A stretch of DNA of 64,000 nucleotides. It comes from Flavobacteriales bacterium (GTDB lineage Bacteria; Bacteroidota; Bacteroidia; Flavobacteriales_F; PHOS-HE28). A program made the translations under genes and the position numbers. Below are positions 18,901-27,667 of this stretch, in pieces (positions within the stretch are counted from its first letter, which is position 1; every line of letters starts with the position of its first letter). The DNA is taken from the NCBI GenBank assembly GCA_016710965.1, contig JADJTW010000031.1:186001-250000 (forward strand), given 5' to 3'. The notes under the pieces are model-generated. The model was given only the letters and a program-made list of their open reading frames with translations, was not told the origin of the DNA and did not search any database.

Positions 18901-21900
18901 CTGCCGGAAGGGACCTACTCTGTTACCGCGACCGATGCGAACGGTTGCACGGCGACCACCAGCGTCACCATACTCGGCCCCAACCTGGGCATCGAAGCCA
19001 TCGTCGAAGACTATGGTAACGTAAGCTGCTTCGGCGCAACCGACGGCTTCGCGACCATACTGGCCAGTGGCGGCAGCAACAGTTTCTCCTTCCTGTGGAA
19101 CACGGTGCCCCCGCAAACCGGTCCGACCGCGACAGGCCTTGGCGCTGGCACCTACCTGGTCGCCATATCCGACAACAACGGATGCGACAGCACCAAGTAC
19201 CTGCCCGTGGCGATCAGCGGACCTGCCAGCCCATTGGCCATCGACCTCGACATAGCGCCCATCCTGTGCGGCAACGTAGAGGATGGCGCCGTGGACCTCA
19301 CCGTGAGCGGTGGTCAGTTCCCCTACACCCAGCAGTGGAGCGATCAGTGGGGCAACAGCACGGGCCTGGAGGACATCAGCGGCTTGAGCGCTGGCAACTA
19401 CTTCCTCCATGTCTTCGACGCATTCGGATGCACGGTGGATACCAGCTTCACCCTGACCGCTCCTGATCCGATACTCTACCAAGCCACGGTGAATGCGATA
19501 CCGTGCCAGGGATCGAGCACCGGTTCCATCGATGCGACCGTGGCCGGTGGCACCGGCGCAGTGGACATCAGCTGGTCAGGCCCGAATGGATTCACGGCGA
19601 GCACCGCATCCATTGCCAACCTCGACGCCGGCCAGTACATCCTGAACATCACGGACGATAACGCCTGCCTCGAAGTCGACACCTTCACGGTAATCGTGGG
19701 CGCGCCGCCAGCACTGAGCGCGATCGCCACTTCGCACAATGGCGCCGCCATCTCCTGCGCGGGTGCAAGCGATGGCGCCATCGATCTGACGATCACTGCG
19801 GGCACGGCTCCCTTCGCCATCGCCTGGACCGATGGTGTCGGCTTCAACTCGAGCGATGAGGACATCGATAGTCTTGCCGCAGGCGGCTACCAGGTTACCG
19901 TGACCGATGCACTGGGTTGCACAGCTGACACGCTGGTGCTCCTGCTGCCCCCGGCGCCCGTATCGCTCTCTGCCACGATCGCGAGCACCAATGGAAACAA
20001 CATCGCTTGCGCTGGCGGAAGCACTGGCGCGATCGACCTGAGCGTGAGCGGTGGCAGCGCACCGTATTCCTACGCCTGGAGCAACGGGACTGCCTCCGAA
20101 GACATCAGCAACGCGACGGCGGGAGCACTGAGCGTGCTCATCACCGACGCGAACGGCTGCACCGCCAGCGGCAACTGGACGCTTACTGAACCAGCTGCGC
20201 TTGAAGTGGCGGCGAGCAGCTTGCTGCTAACGAATGGCTTCGGCATCAGCTGCAATGGTGCAGCCGACGGTGTGATCGATGCCACGATCACCGGAGGAAC
20301 CACCGCCTACAGCGTCCAGTGGAGCGGCCCGAACGGCTACACAAGCAGCGATCCTTCCATCAGCGGTCTGGTCGCGGGCGACTATGCACTGGCCGTCACC
20401 GATGCGAACGGCTGCACGGCCTCGGCCGCTGTGCTCGTCAACGAGCCTCAAGCGATCACCGTAGACCTGAACGCCACCATTTACAACGGCGGCGTGAATG
20501 TGGGCTGCGCGAACGGGTCGAACGGAGCCATACAGAGCGATGCCGACGGCGGTATGCCAGGCTATTCTTATTCCTGGAACGGCCCCAACGGGTTCACGAG
20601 CACCGATGCATGGATCAATGGACTCGGCGCAGGCAACTACGATCTCACCATCTCCGATGCGAGCGGTTGCGTCGAACAGGCAAGCATCACCTTGAACGAG
20701 CCGCTGCCGCTGGAGGTGAACGCGATACTCAGCGATGCAGGCAACGGCTTCAACATCGGCTGCGCTGGCGGCGATGGCGAGATCGACCTCAGCATCACAG
20801 GCGGTACTCCGCAGTATGCCATCGGATGGACCGGGCCTAACGGCTTCGGTTCGATGCTCGAGGACATCGGCGGGCTCGCCGCAGGCACTTACCAGCTCGA
20901 AGTGATGGACGCCAACGGCTGCGTGAGCAACGAGAGCATCGTGCTGCTCGCACCGATCCCAGCGCAGGTGGACCTTGCTGTCACCGGTACCGATTGCAGC
21001 GGCAATGCCAATGGCGTCATCGACGCGACGGTGGTCGCCGGTGAGGCACCGCTCTCGTTCATGTGGAACGGTCCGAACGGTTTCAACAACACGGACGAAG
21101 ACCTGAGCGGGCTGGAGAACGGCGACTACACGGCCACCATCACCGACGCCGCAGGCTGCGTGAGTATGCAGACCGTGAGCGTGAACGGACCTGCACCCCT
21201 GGTGGCAGGAGCATTCCTTTCGTTCTACGGCCAGTACAACCTGCAGTGCATGGGCGATAGCACCGGCGTGATCGAGATTGATCCGCAGGGCGGCTACGGA
21301 CCCTTCAGTGCATTGGTGAGCGGACCCGGTGGATACAGTTCCACAGCGCTCGATCACACATCGCTGATCGCAGGCGATTATCAGATCACCATCACCGATG
21401 CCTTCGGCTGCGCGCTGGATACGGTGGTAACGCTCGTCGAGCCGAGCACCACCATCGATGCAACGTTGAATGTGTCGCTGTACCCCAGCGGAACCAATGT
21501 GAGCTGCTTCGGTTCCACCGACGGGTGGATTGATGCCTCCATCAACGGTGGCATCGGGCCGTTCACCTTCCTCTGGCGCGGACCTGACAGTACCGAGTAC
21601 AGCACCGAGGACATCACCGGATTGCCAGCGGGCAGCTACGCCTACGAGCTGGTGGTGACCGACGCCAACCAGTGCAGCTTCTTCACCGATGTGGTGCTCA
21701 CGCAACCCGCCGAGCCGTTGTCCAGCAGCTTCGTTCTCAGCGATTTCGGCGGCAGCAATGTGAGCTGCTCAGGCAGCAGCGATGGCGCCATTGACCCCAC
21801 CGTGAGCGGAGGCAGCCCATCGTACACCTATGCGTGGAGCGGTCCATCGGGCTTCGCCTCGTCCAGCACCGCCATCAGCGGGCTTATCGTCGGCACGTAT

Positions 21901-23178
21901 AGCCTCACCGTCACCGATACCAATGGTTGCGTGCTCTCCACGCCGGTGGAACTGATCGCTCCGCTGCCCATCGATGCGCAGCTCGTTGCCCCCGCGTTCC
22001 CCGGCGGCACCTCGATCTCCTGCTTCGGCGCAACGGACGGCACCATCGATGCGACCATCATAGGTGGCACGCCGGGCTACGCGTTAGCATGGAGCGGCCC
22101 TAACGGATTCACCTCCGATCAAGCTCAACTGAGTGCGCTTGCAGCAGGCCCGTATTGCCTGAGCGTGACGGATGCCAACGGCTGCAGCGCACAGGAGTGC
22201 ATCACGCTGAGCGAGCCGCAGGCCCTAGCGGCAACGAACAGCGCGCAGCTCGCGAGCTGCGGCAACAACAATGGCGCGATCGATCTGAGCGTGGTTGGCG
22301 GCAGCCTCCCATACCAATATGCCTGGAGCACTGGTGCCGCAACGGAAGACCTCAGCGGTATCGCCCCCGGCACTTACAATGTACTGGTGACCGACGCCAA
22401 CGGCTGCACAGCCATCTCGACCGCAACAGTAACCGGCACGCCCGGTGTGGATGGGACCGCGATGACCCAGGACAACCTCTGCCATGGCGGCAACGAAGGC
22501 GCGATCGACGTGAGCGTGCTCAGCGGCACCGCGCCTTACAGCTACCAGTGGAACGACGGTAGCACCGATGAGGACCGCAGCGCGATCGGCGCTGGCACCT
22601 ATACCCTGCTGGTGACCGATGCCAACGGTTGCACGTGGAACGACACTTGGGACATCACAGAATCCAGTGCCATCGAGATCGACAGCACGGTGAGCGTGTA
22701 CAACGGTGGCTTCAACGTGAGCCACTACGGCGGCTCCAACGGCAGCATCGAAATCGCTATCAGCGGCGGCGCACCACCGTACGCCATCGCGTGGAGCAAC
22801 GGAGCCACCGGCAACTCCATCGACAACCTCAGCGCAGGAGAGTACACCGTAACCATCGCCGACGCGAACGGCTGCACCACGGTGCGGACGATCATCATCA
22901 CGCAGCCGCAGGACCTGGACATGCCCACGGGCTACACGCCGAACGGCGACGGATACAACGACTTCTTCGTCATCCACGGCCTCGAGGCCTACCCGAGCAA
23001 TACGCTCACGGTCTTCAACCGCTGGGGCAGCAAGGTGTACGACCGCCTCAACTACACCAACGACTGGCATGGCGAGAACAGCCATGGCGAGGCGCTTCCC
23101 AATGGAACCTACTTCGTGATCCTCACCATCGAAGGCGGTGGACGAACCCTGCAAGGCTATGTGGACCTGCGCCGATAG
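15958..23178 (+). CDS. Giant cell-surface protein: choice-of-anchor L domain, about 23 SprB repeats, T9SS type B sorting domain
   Basis: 2406 aa from the ATG at 15958, which overlaps the upstream stop; a longer frame to 15937 is unlikely. Signal peptide 1-28. Residues about 30-260 are a choice-of-anchor L domain (ILTSGHIDNAIGPN; FVFASEEYNEWVGSQFNDVF). A Calx-beta-like stretch and one degenerate Cys repeat follow. From about 459 to 2319 there are about 23 SprB-type repeats of about 80 residues with pattern C-x-G...GG-x-PY-x-Y-x-W...G-x-Y...V-x-D-x-x-GC. Residues 2322-2406 are the gliding motility-associated C-terminal domain (TPNGDGYNDFF; NRWGSKVY; LPNGTYF), a type B T9SS signal. A SprF-like gene follows at once, as in sprB-sprF pairs, so it is probably a surface adhesin. 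Confidence 0.88.
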   Translation: MSGTMQRIILRAAIVGGLGVFSGGLDAQLMVNPQTDLQALAQAIAGDGVRIANPVIDCHGSGYGEFTYSGSLLEVSGGVILTSGHIDNAIGPNTVTNRTFQQNYPGDPLLNTVTGRTTYDACRFEFDVIPGGDTLSFDFVFASEEYNEWVGSQFNDVFGFFISGPGISGDAGIGNDHNIALVPATTQAVTINNVNAGSNSAHYYFNAGGSQVQYDGITRDLRAMAHVQPCQTYHLKLIVADASDRKLDSGVLIDRLQSNAVNMTAFTANGMASMVEGCNSATLRFTRTNVTALPVDVPYFLAGTATNGSDYPLIGDSDPLVAKTATIPANAVSTDVIIDPLADGIIEGGELVKVYLGASACPNNYLDSLVIAIQDSLHVAVNVPSPICAGGNAPLNASGGLSYSWSPAAGLNNASIPGPVAAPAATTTYTVTATAGSCTGAASAFVQVSSIALNANITSPLCNGGNSGLINLTATGGLAPYAFVWNGPNGYTSNNEDIVNVAAGTYTVSVTDGAGCAHVQSFNVPQPQQLAIAFAPSILTFGQNIACFGATTGSLGLTITGGTAPYGIAWSGPNGFVSVQEDLSAIGAGTYSVLVTDAHGCATSGSFDMTQADALLSGIGNVQHVSCHGANDGSAEASVSGGMPPYLYSWNTTPEQNSALANGLAPGNHTVTITDGYGCTATQDVDIDEPDALTMTIGNVAHILNCQGQPQQDGSAIAITQGGTQPFALTWNTSPAQNAAMASFNSGGTYTATAIDANGCAASADAEILQPGGASISVIAQTNTICFDDPIGSATVEVLGGANVTSLIWNTVPMQSGATASGLSAGTYTATATHANGCTTSIDAIITGPTSPLQASIDPSIANVLCNGTDAGSATVFATGGGAPYSYSWNTVPEQTTPSAGGLGIGAWTAMVTDAFGCVAQATATIAGPGEPLNVVISSWTNVLCSGAAQGEATAQANGGTGPYTYLWNTPMQQTGATAFSLPEGTYSVTATDANGCTATTSVTILGPNLGIEAIVEDYGNVSCFGATDGFATILASGGSNSFSFLWNTVPPQTGPTATGLGAGTYLVAISDNNGCDSTKYLPVAISGPASPLAIDLDIAPILCGNVEDGAVDLTVSGGQFPYTQQWSDQWGNSTGLEDISGLSAGNYFLHVFDAFGCTVDTSFTLTAPDPILYQATVNAIPCQGSSTGSIDATVAGGTGAVDISWSGPNGFTASTASIANLDAGQYILNITDDNACLEVDTFTVIVGAPPALSAIATSHNGAAISCAGASDGAIDLTITAGTAPFAIAWTDGVGFNSSDEDIDSLAAGGYQVTVTDALGCTADTLVLLLPPAPVSLSATIASTNGNNIACAGGSTGAIDLSVSGGSAPYSYAWSNGTASEDISNATAGALSVLITDANGCTASGNWTLTEPAALEVAASSLLLTNGFGISCNGAADGVIDATITGGTTAYSVQWSGPNGYTSSDPSISGLVAGDYALAVTDANGCTASAAVLVNEPQAITVDLNATIYNGGVNVGCANGSNGAIQSDADGGMPGYSYSWNGPNGFTSTDAWINGLGAGNYDLTISDASGCVEQASITLNEPLPLEVNAILSDAGNGFNIGCAGGDGEIDLSITGGTPQYAIGWTGPNGFGSMLEDIGGLAAGTYQLEVMDANGCVSNESIVLLAPIPAQVDLAVTGTDCSGNANGVIDATVVAGEAPLSFMWNGPNGFNNTDEDLSGLENGDYTATITDAAGCVSMQTVSVNGPAPLVAGAFLSFYGQYNLQCMGDSTGVIEIDPQGGYGPFSALVSGPGGYSSTALDHTSLIAGDYQITITDAFGCALDTVVTLVEPSTTIDATLNVSLYPSGTNVSCFGSTDGWIDASINGGIGPFTFLWRGPDSTEYSTEDITGLPAGSYAYELVVTDANQCSFFTDVVLTQPAEPLSSSFVLSDFGGSNVSCSGSSDGAIDPTVSGGSPSYTYAWSGPSGFASSSTAISGLIVGTYSLTVTDTNGCVLSTPVELIAPLPIDAQLVAPAFPGGTSISCFGATDGTIDATIIGGTPGYALAWSGPNGFTSDQAQLSALAAGPYCLSVTDANGCSAQECITLSEPQALAATNSAQLASCGNNNGAIDLSVVGGSLPYQYAWSTGAATEDLSGIAPGTYNVLVTDANGCTAISTATVTGTPGVDGTAMTQDNLCHGGNEGAIDVSVLSGTAPYSYQWNDGSTDEDRSAIGAGTYTLLVTDANGCTWNDTWDITESSAIEIDSTVSVYNGGFNVSHYGGSNGSIEIAISGGAPPYAIAWSNGATGNSIDNLSAGEYTVTIADANGCTTVRTIIITQPQDLDMPTGYTPNGDGYNDFFVIHGLEAYPSNTLTVFNRWGSKVYDRLNYTNDWHGENSHGEALPNGTYFVILTIEGGGRTLQGYVDLRR
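17332..22914 (+). repeat. Array of about 23 SprB-type protein repeats
   Basis: In-frame coding repeats of about 200-260 bp inside the giant adhesin gene. They are similar in protein sequence but divergent in DNA, so recent duplication is not evident. Two classes of centre alternate: W(N/S)GPNGF in many repeats and WNT-x-P-x-Q in repeats 3-8. The last repeat (nt about 22715-22914) has His where the first Cys should be (NVSHYGG), so its disulfide cannot form. Confidence 0.75.
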
Positions 23179-23188
23179 ACCAAGAACC

Positions 23189-24118
23189 ATGAAGCAACTC
23201 CGCCGCTCGCTCGCGATCACCGCCACCCTATGGGCGTTGGCATCGCATGCCCAGCAGGAAGTGATGGTGAGCCAGTACATGTTCAACGGGCTCTTCCTCA
23301 ATCCTGCTTATGCCGGCAGCCATGGCTACGTGAGCAGCAGTCTCCTGCACCGCGCACAATGGGTGCAGATGGAAGGCGCACCGCGCACCAGCATGCTCGC
23401 CATCGATGGTCCGCTGCTCAACGGTAAGATGGGCGTGGGCTTCTCTCTTGTGCATGACGAGATCGGCATCAGCAAGGATGTGGACCTCAGCGGGCACTAT
23501 GCCTACCACTTGCGGGTGGGCCAGCGCAGCCGGATCGCACTGGGCCTGCGCGCCGGTGTCAGCATCTACAGCGCCCGTGTGGGCGACCTGCAGTACTGGG
23601 ACAGCAACGACCCGCTCTATCAGGGAAACATCCAGAACCAGCCGGTGGGCAAGTTCGGCTTCGGACTCTACTGGTACGATGCCACCAGCTACGTGGGCCT
23701 CAGTGTCCCGACGATCTACGCCGCCGATGGCGCCATCACCATCAACGCGCCTGATGCACTGGATCACTATTTCACGCAGCACTACTACCTGCAAGCCGGT
23801 AAGGTCTTCCCGCTCGGCGAGTACTTCAACGTGAAGCCCAGCACCGTGATCAAGTACGAACCCGAAGCACCGCTGCAGGCCGATATCAACTGCAACTTCC
23901 TGTACAAGGAACGCGTGTGGTTCGGTGCGGGATACCGCACCGGCGATGCGCTCGTGGGCATGGTGGAATACCAGGTAACGCCTCAACTGCGCATCGGCTA
24001 CGCCTACGACATGACCACTTCGCGCCTGCGCCCCTACGGCGGAGGCAGCCACGAGATCATGCTCGGCCTCGACCTCGGCCGCGACCTCATCAAGATCAAG
24101 ACACCCCGCTACTTCTGA
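23189..24118 (+). CDS. PorP/SprF family type IX secretion outer-membrane protein
   Basis: 309 aa from the ATG at 23189, 10 bp after the adhesin stop. Signal peptide (TATLWALASHA) is followed by the PorP/SprF opening QQEVMVSQYMFNGLFLNPAYAG. The rest alternates strands typical of a 14-stranded barrel and ends HEIMLGLDLGRDLIKIKTPRY. SprF-type proteins are needed for secretion or surface anchoring of the SprB-type protein coded next door. Its stop overlaps the next start by one base (TGATG). Confidence 0.9.
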   Translation: MKQLRRSLAITATLWALASHAQQEVMVSQYMFNGLFLNPAYAGSHGYVSSSLLHRAQWVQMEGAPRTSMLAIDGPLLNGKMGVGFSLVHDEIGISKDVDLSGHYAYHLRVGQRSRIALGLRAGVSIYSARVGDLQYWDSNDPLYQGNIQNQPVGKFGFGLYWYDATSYVGLSVPTIYAADGAITINAPDALDHYFTQHYYLQAGKVFPLGEYFNVKPSTVIKYEPEAPLQADINCNFLYKERVWFGAGYRTGDALVGMVEYQVTPQLRIGYAYDMTTSRLRPYGGGSHEIMLGLDLGRDLIKIKTPRYF

Positions 24119-26019
24119 TGCGCACCGCCAAGCACCTCCTCTTCATCCTGCCTATCGCTCTCATGGGGCTACTGGCCGGTTGTGCGCAACACCAATTGGT
24201 GAAGGGGGATCGTGCCTACGAGCGCATGGCCTGGGCCGAAGCCACCTGCCACTACGAGAAAGCCATGCAGAGCATGGATGATCGCGCCATCGCCTTGCGC
24301 CTCGCCGAGGCCTATGGCCAGCAGAACAACCTGCGCAAGGCTGCGGATTGGTATGCGTACGCCGATCGCTTGCAAGCGCTCAACGGCGAAGAAGCATTGA
24401 ACTACGGCCGTGCATTGCAAAGCCTGGATCGCATCGGCGAAGCCGCAAAGCAGTATGAGCGGGTGCTGATCGACAAGCCCGAGGATGCCGTGGTGCGCGA
24501 GCTCGGCCTGGCCATTGCCGACCACGAGGCCTTTTTCGTGGATACAACGCTCTTCACCGTCGAGCCTGTCGCTCTCCCCGGGCTCATCAGCGCCTTCAGT
24601 GCCGTGCCGGTGGGCAACAGCATCGTCTTCGCCGGGGAGATAGTCCCGCAGGGCAGCAACACGAATCCGTGGAATGGCGCCAGCTACCTCGACCTCTACA
24701 TCTCCTCCCCTGGCGTTAGCGGCAATTGGTCCGCGCCCATGCCGCTTGCCGGCGAAGTGAACGCGCGCTTCCACGACGGGCCGGCCGCATTCAGTGCCGA
24801 TGGCCGCACCATGTACTTCACGCGCAGCGATTACTACAAGTTCCGGTTGAACAAGGATGACAACAGCGTGAGCCACCTCATGCTCTTCAGTGCGGAAAAG
24901 CAAGCCGACGGCAGCTGGGGCGATGTGAAGTCGTTCGCCTACAACGGCCTCGACTTCTCCGCGGGCCATGCCGCGCTCAGCGCCGATGGCACCAAGCTCT
25001 TCTACATCAGCGATATGCCCGGCGGCTTCGGCGGTACGGACCTCTACGTGTGCGAACGCACGGTGGAAGGTTGGGGCTATCCGAAGAACGTCGGGCCCAC
25101 GATCAACACCAGCGCCAATGAGATGTTCCCCACGATGAAGGGTGATTCGCTCTTCTTCGCCAGCAACGGGCATCGCACGCTCGGAGGCCTGGACATCTTC
25201 CTCAGCACGCGCACCAGCGATGGTTGGAGCGAGCCGGAGAACATGAACTACCCCATCAACTCCACCTTCGACGATTTCTCACTGGCGATGCTACCCGGCG
25301 ATCGCAGCGGCTACCTGAGCAGCAGCCGAAGCGGTGCCGATCGCATCTACACCTTCGATGCACACGACCCGACGCTCACGCTCAACGTGCGCTTCCTGGA
25401 TCAGGAGGAGGGCGAGCCCATGGCCGGTGTGGAGGTGAAGTTGCTGGACATGACCAGCAACGACACCATCGTGCTCTTCACGGATAAGGACGGTGGCTTC
25501 GCCTTCCCGTTGAAGCCCGGTCGTGAATACCGAGTGCAGGGCGGCAAGGATGGCATGTTCACCGAAAGCCGCGATGTGAGCACATTGGGCCAACGGACCA
25601 GCCGCAACTACAACGAGGAGTTCCGCCTGAAGAAAGTGGTGATCGACAGGCCCATCGTGATCGAGAACATCTACTACGATTATGATCGCTGGGACATACG
25701 CCCCGATGCCGCCGTGGAGCTGGATAAGATCGCGCGCCTCTTCATCGACAATCCGCAGCTGGCCTTCGAGCTGGGCTCGCACACCGACAGCCGCGCCACC
25801 GACCTGTACAATCTGGTGCTCAGCGAAGCCCGCGCCAACAGCGCCGTGGACTACCTCATCCGCATGGGCGTTCCCGCCGACCGCATCACCGCACGCGGCT
25901 ATGGCGAAAAGCGACTGGTGAACCGGTGCGCGAACGATATCGAATGCTCCGAGGAGGAGCACCAGGCCAATCGCCGCACGGAGTTCAAGGTGACGAGGAC
26001 GACGGCGCCGCTGCCGTGA
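24118..26019 (+). CDS. PorE-like OmpA family lipoprotein (TPR, beta-propeller, CRD, OmpA)
   Basis: 633 aa. Lipobox LAGC follows a signal peptide. TPR-like helices occupy about 25-140; PD40-type propeller repeats (AFSADGRTMYFTRSD, ALSADGTKLFYISD, KGDSLFFASNGH) about 150-430; a carboxypeptidase regulatory-like domain about 430-510; and an OmpA peptidoglycan-binding domain about 520-633 (GSHTDSRATDLYNLVLSEAR). This is the domain order of PorE, which ties the T9SS to peptidoglycan. It is third in the adhesin-SprF operon, so it may anchor that particular secretion partner. Confidence 0.85.
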   Translation: MRTAKHLLFILPIALMGLLAGCAQHQLVKGDRAYERMAWAEATCHYEKAMQSMDDRAIALRLAEAYGQQNNLRKAADWYAYADRLQALNGEEALNYGRALQSLDRIGEAAKQYERVLIDKPEDAVVRELGLAIADHEAFFVDTTLFTVEPVALPGLISAFSAVPVGNSIVFAGEIVPQGSNTNPWNGASYLDLYISSPGVSGNWSAPMPLAGEVNARFHDGPAAFSADGRTMYFTRSDYYKFRLNKDDNSVSHLMLFSAEKQADGSWGDVKSFAYNGLDFSAGHAALSADGTKLFYISDMPGGFGGTDLYVCERTVEGWGYPKNVGPTINTSANEMFPTMKGDSLFFASNGHRTLGGLDIFLSTRTSDGWSEPENMNYPINSTFDDFSLAMLPGDRSGYLSSSRSGADRIYTFDAHDPTLTLNVRFLDQEEGEPMAGVEVKLLDMTSNDTIVLFTDKDGGFAFPLKPGREYRVQGGKDGMFTESRDVSTLGQRTSRNYNEEFRLKKVVIDRPIVIENIYYDYDRWDIRPDAAVELDKIARLFIDNPQLAFELGSHTDSRATDLYNLVLSEARANSAVDYLIRMGVPADRITARGYGEKRLVNRCANDIECSEEEHQANRRTEFKVTRTTAPLP

Positions 26020-26023
26020 TCGA

Positions 26024-27565
26024 TCAGGTCGGCTTCATCTCCAACTGGCGGCGCATCAGTTCACTGTAAGGCACGCCTTCAACGTGGCTGCCCGCCCATG
26101 ACAGCACATCGAAGTACTTGAGCACCATGCTCTCGTTGGGGTCCTTGAGCAGCACCTTCAGCTCCCCGTAGAGCGTCTTGAACATCTCGCGCTTGAGCAC
26201 CGGGTCCGTTGAACGAGCCATCTTCTTGATCGCCTCGATCAGCAGCGTTTCAACCTGCTGCGAGCCCAGGCGCTTGCTCAGGAAGCGGTGCGTGCTGCGC
26301 ACGATGTACTCCAGCAGGTCGTAGTTGCCCAGCTCGAAATGCACCACCAGGTTGAAGACGCGCGCGTAGGTGAAGATGTCCTGACGCAGTGTCTGTTCGT
26401 TGTCGTTGAGCACCTTGTTGAGCCAGAACAAAGCCTTGTTGAACTTACCCGCCCCGAAATGCACGCACGCGAGGATGAACCAGAACTCCAGTTCATTCTC
26501 CTTGTGCAGCCGATCGCCCAACTTGTCCATGCCGGCAATCACCTCCTGGCTCAGTGACACGGCCTTGTCGTGCTCTCCGCCACGGTCGAGCAGGCGCAGC
26601 TCGCAGAGGTAGCTGGCGGTGAACACCTGCGTCGCGATGTTGATCCCGGAGAATCCGGGTTCGCCCGGCAGCGAACGCATGAGGGTGATGTTCTCGCGCG
26701 CGCTCTTCAGATCGTGCAGCTCGATCTGTCCGTTGATGATGTAGGTGAGCGCGCGGATGTAGCGCTTCGGCAGGTCCGTCTTGATGGCCGGGTTGTCGTC
26801 CAGGATCTGCTTCACCCGCTGGAACTTCTCCAGGCTGGTCTTCCAATCGCGCTTGGCCCATTGGCAGAAGCCCTGGGTATAGAAGCAGATGGTGGCCGCC
26901 CTGCGCGATAGCGCGGTGTTCTTGCCTTTGATCAGCGGATGCTCGCTGATCTCCTCCACCATGGCATGCTCCTCTTCGCTGCGCACATAGCCGCCGCTGC
27001 GGAACACGTGGTTGATCTTGCTGTACAGGATGTGGTAGGCCGCCAGGTTGCGCAGCTTCTCGATCACGTCGCGCTCCTCCTCGATCAAGGCATCGAGGTC
27101 CTTGGTGAACTCGCCGCTCTCGTAGGCTTCCTCGAGCAACTGCTTCTCCCAGTTGAGCAATTCGAACCAGTAGTAGAATCGCTCGTTCTCGCGGGCGATC
27201 CGTTTCGCTCGGTGCAAGAGCTTGTTGCACTCGGCGTACAGCGCCTTCTGGTAGAGGATCTCGATGTTCTTGATCTCCTGCTTGAGGATCCCGCTCACCG
27301 AGCTTTCGCTGTGGAACGCCCTCAGCGATTTGAGGATGAGCTTGTACAGGTGGTTCTTCTCCGAGGGCAGGTGCTTGATGAAGGTCTCCTTTTCGAAGTG
27401 CTCCTTGATCCCCTCCTCGTCGTACACCTTTTGGCGGTCGATGGCCTCGAAGAGCCGCATGTAGTTCTTGTCGCCGCTCTGTAGGGCCGAGTGCAGCTTG
27501 AAGAAGCGCTTCTCTGACTTCGTGAGCGACTTGATGAGGTCGTGCAGCTCGGTGCTGGGCTTCAT
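26024..27565 (-). CDS. Conserved helical protein of unknown function
   Basis: 513 aa from the ATG at 27565; the longer frame to 27691 runs past the promoter at 27600-27607. No signal peptide. The sequence is almost all helix, beginning LHDLIKSLTKSEKRFFKLHSA, with repeating helix pairs that look like TPR or similar alpha-solenoid units. I recall proteins with this KSLTKSEKRFFK start in other Bacteroidota but know of no function. It converges with the PorE-like gene with a 4-bp gap. Confidence 0.75.
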   Translation of the reverse strand: MKPSTELHDLIKSLTKSEKRFFKLHSALQSGDKNYMRLFEAIDRQKVYDEEGIKEHFEKETFIKHLPSEKNHLYKLILKSLRAFHSESSVSGILKQEIKNIEILYQKALYAECNKLLHRAKRIARENERFYYWFELLNWEKQLLEEAYESGEFTKDLDALIEEERDVIEKLRNLAAYHILYSKINHVFRSGGYVRSEEEHAMVEEISEHPLIKGKNTALSRRAATICFYTQGFCQWAKRDWKTSLEKFQRVKQILDDNPAIKTDLPKRYIRALTYIINGQIELHDLKSARENITLMRSLPGEPGFSGINIATQVFTASYLCELRLLDRGGEHDKAVSLSQEVIAGMDKLGDRLHKENELEFWFILACVHFGAGKFNKALFWLNKVLNDNEQTLRQDIFTYARVFNLVVHFELGNYDLLEYIVRSTHRFLSKRLGSQQVETLLIEAIKKMARSTDPVLKREMFKTLYGELKVLLKDPNESMVLKYFDVLSWAGSHVEGVPYSELMRRQLEMKPT

Positions 27566-27599
27566 GGTCGGAGCGGAATGGGATCCCAAGGAGGCCTTC

Positions 27600-27607
27600 C
27601 AAAGGTA
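27600..27607 (-). promoter_or_regulatory. -7 element for the conserved helical protein
   Basis: Minus strand TACCTTTG, a perfect TAnnTTTG, 34 bp before the ATG at 27565. This supports the shorter start. Confidence 0.55.
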
Positions 27608-27667
27608 GGGATCGCACACAAGGACGAGCGCAGCGCGTGCTTCGCTGCCGGGGGGTACTTTAGCGCG

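Noticed and set aside
17935..21705. Long minus-strand frames (515 and 492 codons) opposite the SprB repeats
   Set aside because: They mirror the adhesin repeats and have no signal peptide, motif or independent promoter.
17332..22914. Regular repeats that could suggest a CRISPR array
   Set aside because: Units are about 200-260 bp, in frame and similar only as protein; there are no identical short direct repeats with unique spacers.
27656..27663. TACTTTAG as a promoter for the exported M1 peptidase
   Set aside because: It ends only 4 bp before the ATG and has a mismatch in the most conserved part of the box.
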